NCBI RefSeq assembly: GCF_003233845.1
Contig: NZ_QKRB01000028.1
Coordinates: 124,001-188,000, forward strand
Direction: 5' to 3'
Source: Paenibacillus sambharensis
Lineage (GTDB): Bacteria; Bacillota; Bacilli; Paenibacillales; Paenibacillaceae
DNA: 64,000 bases
The position numbers were made by a program, and so were the translations under genes. The notes below the pieces were generated by a model. That model did not search any database. It worked only from the letters and a program-made list of their open reading frames with translations, and had not been told where the DNA came from. This document shows positions 58,749 to 64,000 of the stretch, in pieces (within the stretch, counting starts at the first letter, position 1; each line of letters starts with the position of its first letter).

Positions 58749-59279
58749 TTAGCGCGCTTTCCTCCTAAGATGTAGCTTAGGCCAGTTCGTCCTTTGACGC
58801 TCTTTAGAAGTCTCTTCAGGAGCCTTAAATATATCGTTCTGCCACATATGGTACAGATAAATAATCAACGAAAAGCCGATCATCATCGCATAAATGGCTA
58901 TTGTAGGCAAAGATGACTCGGCGGATACAAATCCTAATCTCCCCAGGAGAGGATACGCAAGGTACATAAACAAGCCGTCCATCACAAGATTAACTGTCAA
59001 ATAGAGCCAGAACTGCCCGTAGGTGAAGCGGAACACCCAGATGACCACAATGAGATACGCTCCGTATACCCACGGAACGGGCATGATTCGGTCCCACCCG
59101 AATAGACTGGACTTGGACTCATTCCACCAATTATAATAATAAGCTGCTTGGTATGTTAGGGTATGGATAATCGTCATAAGCAAGGCTACAGGCATATATC
59201 TGCGAATAGTATCTGGCTTTAACAACAGCAGGGAAGCCCAGGGCACAATAAGGAGAGACCAAAGCACAATTTGCTTCAC
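58749..59279 (-). CDS. Membrane protein, CBO0543-like
   Basis: Protein of 176 residues with four to five membrane segments. The stretch SLFGWDRIMPVPWVYGAYLIVVIWVFRFTYGQFWLYL recalls the CBO0543 family of spore-forming bacteria, function unknown. GTG 59279 is chosen because GGAGGG lies ten bases upstream on the minus strand; longer versions would run antisense through the neighbouring quinone oxidoreductase gene. Divergent from that gene. Confidence 0.7.
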   Translation of the reverse strand: MKQIVLWSLLIVPWASLLLLKPDTIRRYMPVALLMTIIHTLTYQAAYYYNWWNESKSSLFGWDRIMPVPWVYGAYLIVVIWVFRFTYGQFWLYLTVNLVMDGLFMYLAYPLLGRLGFVSAESSLPTIAIYAMMIGFSLIIYLYHMWQNDIFKAPEETSKERQRTNWPKLHLRRKAR

Positions 59280-59366
59280 GGCAGACAAACCCTCCGATGC
59301 AGTTTTTTGTAGTATCCGTCCTGGCACCGAATTTATGCGAATAGCTAGCAGAGGGAGGAAATTATC

Positions 59367-60353
59367 ATGATGAAAGCAGTCATTCTTGAAAAACCGGGAA
59401 CACCGGAAACGATGCGTCTGACAGATGTCATCATCCCAGAGCCTGGACCAGGCCGCATTCGCGTTCGCGTCAAGGCCGCATCGCTTAATCCGGTCGACTA
59501 TAAGGTTGCCGCAGGCGGCCACCCAAGTTGGACTTATCCGGTTATACCAGGTATTGACGCCGCCGGCATTGTCGATGCCGTCGGTGAAGGCGTTACCCGC
59601 TGGAAGGCTGGTGAGCGTGTCGTCTTCCACGGCGATGTCGCGATATCGGGAGCCTTCGCGGAATATGCCGTTACGACGGCACATACTGCGGCTGCTATAC
59701 CGGAAGGCTTAACTTATGAAGCGGCAGCTGCTTTCCCGTGTGCCGGACTAACAGCTTATCAAGCACTCGTACGCAAAATGAGGTTCGAGGCTGGACAGAG
59801 TATCTTCATTCATGCAGGTGCAGGCGGTGTCGGCGGCTATGCGATACAGCTGGCCCGCACGTTAGGCGCCGGACAGATCATGACAAGCGCTTCTCGCCAT
59901 AATTTTGATTATGTGACTAATCTGGGTGCTGACGTTGTGATCGACTACAATTCGGATAATGTCCATGAACGAATCATGGAGCTGACTAACGGCCGAGGTG
60001 TCGACTGCATTCTGAACACGGTCAATCGTGCGACTGCGCAGGCAGATTTGTCTGCACTGGCCTTTGGCGGGCAGCTCACTTGTATTGCGGGTTCGCCCGA
60101 GGTCGTTGCGGATTTTCAGCCAAGCTGGAAATCGATCACCCTGCACAAGCTGATGCTTGGTGGAGCTCATACCTCTGGAGACATTCATGCGCAGGAAGAC
60201 TTGGCGCGGATGGCTGATGAATTTATGTCGCTCATGCTTGAGAAGCAAATAGATCCGATGATCAGCGAGATGATCAAGCTCGATGAGGTTCCCGCTGCAC
60301 TGACACGCCTTTCGCAGCGCCATGTGCGCGGCAAGATCGTTGTCGTGCTATGA
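59367..60353 (+). CDS. NADPH:quinone oxidoreductase-like MDR enzyme
   Basis: Cytosolic protein of 328 residues of the medium-chain dehydrogenase/reductase superfamily, zinc-free quinone-reductase branch. Features are LNPVDYKVAAGG, GIDAAGIVDAVGEGVTRWKAGERVV and the nucleotide-binding loop IFIHAGAGGVGGYAIQLARTLGA. It would reduce quinones or enones with NADPH. GGGAGGAAATTATC precedes the ATG. Alone, with its own terminator. Confidence 0.93.
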   Translation: MMKAVILEKPGTPETMRLTDVIIPEPGPGRIRVRVKAASLNPVDYKVAAGGHPSWTYPVIPGIDAAGIVDAVGEGVTRWKAGERVVFHGDVAISGAFAEYAVTTAHTAAAIPEGLTYEAAAAFPCAGLTAYQALVRKMRFEAGQSIFIHAGAGGVGGYAIQLARTLGAGQIMTSASRHNFDYVTNLGADVVIDYNSDNVHERIMELTNGRGVDCILNTVNRATAQADLSALAFGGQLTCIAGSPEVVADFQPSWKSITLHKLMLGGAHTSGDIHAQEDLARMADEFMSLMLEKQIDPMISEMIKLDEVPAALTRLSQRHVRGKIVVVL

Positions 60354-60380
60354 TCTGTTAAGCGTATACACTCATTCCCT

Positions 60381-60415
60381 AACCCGTTTCTGCCGTGTAG
60401 GCGGAGGCGGGTTTT
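60381..60415 (+). terminator. Terminator after quinone oxidoreductase gene
   Basis: AACCCG pairs with CGGGTT with an inner TCTGCC/GGCGGA stem, followed by TTTTC. Confidence 0.75.
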
Positions 60416-60519
60416 CTTGTACATAAGGGAAGTAAATAAAAGATACCGGAAGTAAAGAAGCTCCACTGTCAGCGGCTAGAGGGGCCCCTATATAATCGAA
60501 GAAAGAGGAGGAGTCAGCC

Positions 60520-61425
60520 ATGAAGGGGACCTTTAGACAGTTCTACCGCAACATCCCGCTTCACCTTATGATCATTCCCGGCATCATTATTGTGCTCATC
60601 TACAGTTATATACCAATGGCGGGGCTGATCATTGCATTCCAGGACTTTTCCCCGATTGCGGGGTTCAGGAATATGACGTGGAACGGACTTGATAATTTCC
60701 GCTATCTGTTTGAGCTTCCCGGCTTCTATCAGGTCGTGTGGAACACCGTCTTCATATCCGTTATGAAAATAACCGCTGGCTTGACGGTACCTGTTATCGT
60801 CGCACTGCTGCTGAACGAAGTTCGCACAATCCTGTTCAAACGTACGGTCCAGACCATTATCTACATGCCGCATTTCTTCTCCTGGGTTATACTTGGCGGC
60901 ATTATTGTCGATGTGCTGTCGCCGGGCGGAGGGATCGTGAACCTGTTCCTGAAATGGATTGGCGTTCAGCCGATTCAATTCCTGGCGAGCAACGACTGGT
61001 TTCCGTATATACTTGTCATCACAGATCAATGGAAGGAATTTGGATTCGGAACGATCATCTATCTTGCCGCACTTACGAGCATCGACCGTTCGCTGTATGA
61101 GGCAGCAGTAATCGACGGGGCATCAAGGTGGAAGCAGACCTGGCATATTACGCTTCCGGGTATACGTCCCATCATGATTCTGATGCTGACACTGAGTCTC
61201 GGCAACGTGCTGAACGGCGGTTTCGACCAAGTGTTTAACCTGTATAACCCGCTCGTCTATGAATCGGGCGATATTCTGGATACGATGATTTACCGGATCG
61301 GCCTGCAGGATGCTCAGTACTCGGTGTCAACCGCACTTGGTCTCATTAAATCAATCGTATCGCTGATTCTGATCGGCGTCGGATATTTTCTAGCATACCG
61401 GGTTGCGAATTACCGGATTTTCTAA
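60520..61425 (+). CDS. Sugar ABC transporter permease (LplB-like)
   Basis: Protein of 301 residues with six membrane helices. The start RNIPLHLMIIPGIIIVLIYSYIPMAGLIIAFQDFSP is typical of LplB/YteP permeases for oligosaccharides. The EAA loop is LYEAAVIDGASRWKQTWHITLPGIRP. AAAGAGGAGGAGTCAGCC precedes the ATG. The second permease begins 15 bp downstream. Uronic-acid or complex-glycan import is typical of the family; the substrate here is unknown. Confidence 0.94.
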   Translation: MKGTFRQFYRNIPLHLMIIPGIIIVLIYSYIPMAGLIIAFQDFSPIAGFRNMTWNGLDNFRYLFELPGFYQVVWNTVFISVMKITAGLTVPVIVALLLNEVRTILFKRTVQTIIYMPHFFSWVILGGIIVDVLSPGGGIVNLFLKWIGVQPIQFLASNDWFPYILVITDQWKEFGFGTIIYLAALTSIDRSLYEAAVIDGASRWKQTWHITLPGIRPIMILMLTLSLGNVLNGGFDQVFNLYNPLVYESGDILDTMIYRIGLQDAQYSVSTALGLIKSIVSLILIGVGYFLAYRVANYRIF

Positions 61426-61440
61426 TAGGGGGTGGCTCGC

Positions 61441-62328
61441 TTGCATCACATCTCGGCTTCATACCGCGTCTTCCTTACCATTAACTATGTTGTACTGACC
61501 ATACTGGCGCTGCTCTGTCTGTTTCCAATCGTTAACCTGCTTGCGATATCGTTCAGCTCCAGCAGCGCGGTCAGCTCAGGCAGCGTAACCTTCTGGCCCG
61601 TGGATTTCACCTTGTCATCCTATAGCTACATCCTGGAGAACAACCAGTTCCTCGGTTCCTTCGGAACAAGTATGCTGCGGGTTGTACTTGGCCTGTCGGT
61701 TAATCTGATCCTTACGATACTGGTGGCATACCCGCTCTCCAAGGAGGCGTCCACATTCCGCTCCCGGACGGTGTATGCCTGGTTCTTCGTCTTCACGATG
61801 CTGTTCAGCGGCGGTCTGATCCCCGGATATCTGGTCGTGAAGGAAACCGGGATTCTGGACTCGATCTGGGCGCTTATCCTGCCAGGAGCGGTACCGGTAT
61901 TCAACGTGCTGCTCATGCTGAACTTCTTCCGCGGCCTGCCGCGGGAGCTTGAAGAAGCAGCCTGGATGGATGGCGCTGGGCATCTGCGTACGCTGTGGAG
62001 TGTGTATCTGCCCGTATCGCTGCCGAGTATCGCAACCGTTACGCTGTTCACAGTCGTTGGCCATTGGAATGCGTGGTTTGACGGCATGATCTATATGAAG
62101 AGCCCGGATGAATATCCGCTGGCAACGTACCTGCAGTCCATGCTTCAGCAGATGTCGCTGCAGACCGCCACAGTCTCGCTGGAACAGGCAGAACTGCTCA
62201 CACAGGTATCGAACCGCACAACCCAGGCGTCACAAATCTTCTTGTCTGTCCTGCCCATACTGGCGGTATATCCGTTCCTGCAGCGGTATTTTGTTCATGG
62301 GCTGGTCGTAGGAAGCGTTAAGGGTTAA
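61441..62328 (+). CDS. Sugar ABC transporter permease (YtcP-like)
   Basis: Protein of 295 residues with six membrane helices (INYVVLTILALLCLFPIVNLLAISFSSSSAV at the start) and the EAA loop LEEAAWMDGAGHLRTLWSVYLPVSLPS. TTG 61441 is taken as the start because AGGGGGT stands seven bases upstream; a GTG three codons earlier is too close to that site. Partner of the LplB-like permease. Confidence 0.93.
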   Translation: MHHISASYRVFLTINYVVLTILALLCLFPIVNLLAISFSSSSAVSSGSVTFWPVDFTLSSYSYILENNQFLGSFGTSMLRVVLGLSVNLILTILVAYPLSKEASTFRSRTVYAWFFVFTMLFSGGLIPGYLVVKETGILDSIWALILPGAVPVFNVLLMLNFFRGLPRELEEAAWMDGAGHLRTLWSVYLPVSLPSIATVTLFTVVGHWNAWFDGMIYMKSPDEYPLATYLQSMLQQMSLQTATVSLEQAELLTQVSNRTTQASQIFLSVLPILAVYPFLQRYFVHGLVVGSVKG

Positions 62329-62349
62329 ACTGGATAGTACTACTTGAAG

Positions 62350-62370
62350 GAGCCGGGAGCGGCTCTTTTC
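62350..62370 (+). terminator. Small terminator between permease and kinase genes
   Basis: GAGCCG (62350-62355) pairs with CGGCTC (62360-62365) followed by TTTTC. It may attenuate read-through into the kinase gene. Confidence 0.65.
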
Positions 62371-62397
62371 TTGCTGCCAGAGAGGAGATACCTGCGT

Positions 62398-64000
62398 ATG
62401 CTGGAACGTATTCAACAGATATGGATGCCGAGATCCATCGTCACCAAGCTGATGGCTGCTTTTGTGCTGGTCGTATTCCCATTGTGTGCCGCCGGCTTCA
62501 TTATAACGAGCAGCAGCTCGAATCAGATGAAGACCGAAATCAAGCGGGCCAATGAATCGAAGCTGCACTTTTATTACAGCCACCTGGAATTTGAGCTGAA
62601 CCGGATCACGTCACTTGTGACGGAGTACTCGTATGACGAAACGTTGTCCTCCTTCAGCACCCGCACACCTATCATGACTGCATATGAAAAGGCTTACACC
62701 TTGAACCAGATTCACATCAAGCTGCGGCAGATGAAAGAGACAAGCCCGTATATCAGTGACGTGGTCTATTATGTGCCAGGAATCGGCAAGAAGGTTAGCG
62801 CAACTGGCGGTGTTTCGAATGTTCCAGCGAAAGAATGGCAGGGCCTGCTTGGCAGCATGGGAAACCTGCAGGGGGCGCTGTCCCGTTATAATGGCGAGCT
62901 GTATCTGCTTCGCAGCAACCCGTTCAATCTGGACCGGGTCACACCGCCTAACTTTCTGCTTGGAATAAGGCTGTCTTCCGAAGAATTAAGAGTAAGGCTG
63001 CAGGAGTTTGCAGTCTCGGGCGAAAGCGATATTGTGCTCGCATTCGGCAGCCGCAGCGATTATATGATCTCTACGTCCGAAAGCGGGGAGACGCTGAAGG
63101 ATTTTGAACAGATCCAGGAAGGAAGGACACCAGAGGGAAGCGTGGAGCGCTTGCGGAGCAGCGATTATTACTATTATTCGATCTATGACCATGACAATCA
63201 CTTTCGGCTGACAGCAAGCATCCCTAACGATGTTGTCCTGAAGCCGATCCAGATTTATTCACAGTGGCTGATTCTGCTGCTGGTACTGTCACTGGTGGTC
63301 GTCATCCTTTTCTCGCTGTGGACCTACCGGATGATTCACCGGCCGCTCGCCAGACTGGTAAGGGGGTTCAGGCGTGCGGAGCAGGGAGATACAGCCGTTC
63401 AAATTACGGATACCCGAAAGGATGAATTCGGCTATCTGTATGACCGGTTTAATGAAATGATGAAGCACCTTCATACGCTGATTGAGGAAAATTACGTTCA
63501 GCGCATACGGACAGGGGAAGCAGAGCTTAAGCATCTGCAGTCGCAGATCACCCCTCACTTTCTATACAACAGCCTGTTCAGCATCAAGCAGATGGCAGAG
63601 CTTGAGAACGTTGAGCTGATCAAGGAGTTCAGCGATTATCTCGGTCAATATTTCCGCTATATGACCCGGGATGCCGCCCAGGAGGCCTCGCTTGGCGAGG
63701 AGCTGGACCACGCGCTTGTCTATCTGGCTATACAGGAGATTCGCTTCGGGACACGAATGCGTTCAGAGATCGGGGGAATTCCGGAGGATTGCCGGTCGAT
63801 TCGCGTTCCGCGTGTGCTGCTGCAGCCCATGATCGAGAATGTATTCGAACACGGACTTGGGCAAAAAGCCGGCGGCGGTTTGCTGATGCTAACATTCATA
63901 CGTGATGAGCAGCGGCTTGTTATCCGGATTGAGGATAATGGAGAAGACCTGACAGAAGAGCAGCTTAAGCTGCTGCGGGCACAGCTGGCATCGACGGATG
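62398..64000 (+). CDS. Sensor histidine kinase (YesM-like), 3' end outside window
   Basis: At least 534 codons are visible, without a stop. The first membrane helix is at about residues 17-39, an extracellular sensor lies at about 42-280, and the second helix is near 285-305. HAMP follows, then a His_kinase domain with LQSQITPHFLYNSLFSIKQM (the phosphorylated His in PHFLYN), and the ATPase domain begins with VLLQPMIENVFEHGLG and IEDNGEDLTEE. AGAGAGGAGATACCTGCGT precedes the ATG. A YesN-like regulator and the binding protein are expected beyond the window edge. Confidence 0.92.
   Translation, partial: MLERIQQIWMPRSIVTKLMAAFVLVVFPLCAAGFIITSSSSNQMKTEIKRANESKLHFYYSHLEFELNRITSLVTEYSYDETLSSFSTRTPIMTAYEKAYTLNQIHIKLRQMKETSPYISDVVYYVPGIGKKVSATGGVSNVPAKEWQGLLGSMGNLQGALSRYNGELYLLRSNPFNLDRVTPPNFLLGIRLSSEELRVRLQEFAVSGESDIVLAFGSRSDYMISTSESGETLKDFEQIQEGRTPEGSVERLRSSDYYYYSIYDHDNHFRLTASIPNDVVLKPIQIYSQWLILLLVLSLVVVILFSLWTYRMIHRPLARLVRGFRRAEQGDTAVQITDTRKDEFGYLYDRFNEMMKHLHTLIEENYVQRIRTGEAELKHLQSQITPHFLYNSLFSIKQMAELENVELIKEFSDYLGQYFRYMTRDAAQEASLGEELDHALVYLAIQEIRFGTRMRSEIGGIPEDCRSIRVPRVLLQPMIENVFEHGLGQKAGGGLLMLTFIRDEQRLVIRIEDNGEDLTEEQLKLLRAQLASTD

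Noticed and set aside
58749-59684. A 311-residue minus-strand reading frame
   Set aside because: Its first 135 codons are antisense to the quinone oxidoreductase gene. A GGAGGG site and GTG at 59279 give a clean 176-residue membrane protein.

Overview
The window looks like chromosomal DNA from a low-to-mid GC Bacillota, most likely Paenibacillus or a close relative. The reasons are strong AGGAGG-type ribosome binding sites, frequent GTG and TTG starts, two sugar-ABC modules with YesM/YesN-type two-component systems, LplB/YtcP-like permeases, a GsiB-type stress protein, a KhtT/KhtU antiporter pair and an AdaA/AdaB pair. I saw no rRNA, tRNA, CRISPR array, insertion sequence or phage module.

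Layout. 1-5.8 kb: the 5' part of a chemoreceptor gene (minus strand), a CPBP protease, a truncated DUF305 remnant, a ZIP-like membrane protein, a DUF421 protein, a DedA protein and a decayed small ORF. 5.9-14.3 kb: DinB, a LysR regulator next to metE, a UGT-like glycosyltransferase, and a translationally coupled pair of a divergent HSP90 and a helical-repeat protein. 14.4-27.6 kb: single genes and small operons, including DUF3189, SelO, CueP, GsiB, an excalibur protein, a HAD phosphatase, GAF, a second DedA, VOC plus MerR, a Nif3-like protein, adaA-adaB, and a 96-bp relic of a GH2 glycosidase. 27.7-32.2 kb: a secreted Ig-like protein, a frameshifted lipoprotein and khtT-khtU. 32.5-40.3 kb: a sugar-uptake locus with a sensor kinase, a substrate-binding-like lipoprotein, an AraC-type response regulator, then a binding protein and two permeases, with two cre-like catabolite sites.

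40.4-49.9 kb is the most striking region: a complete nine-gene opine-metallophore operon in the order cntKLMABCDFE, known from the staphylopine locus of Staphylococcus aureus. It has a near-consensus sigma-A promoter and a Zur-box-like operator. CntK/L/M would build the metallophore from histidine, S-adenosylmethionine and an alpha-keto acid, CntE would export it, and CntA/B/C/D/F would take up the metal complex. A CzcD-type metal exporter lies 3.5 kb downstream.

50-57 kb: an uncharacterised DUF6323/DUF6179 pair, a truncated and frameshifted pectate lyase, small membrane proteins, the CzcD exporter, an MFS transporter and a PadR regulator with palindromic operators in its own promoter. 57.4-64 kb: a diguanylate cyclase, a CBO0543-like membrane protein, a quinone oxidoreductase and the start of a second sugar-ABC locus (two permeases and a sensor kinase cut by the window end).

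Several relics (DUF305, GH2, PL10, a lipoprotein frameshift, a decayed small ORF) show recent gene loss. Nothing here can be proven to be an undescribed system from sequence alone. The best candidates are the HSP90/helical-repeat pair, the DUF6323/DUF6179 pair and the binding-protein-like lipoprotein inside the two-component operon.
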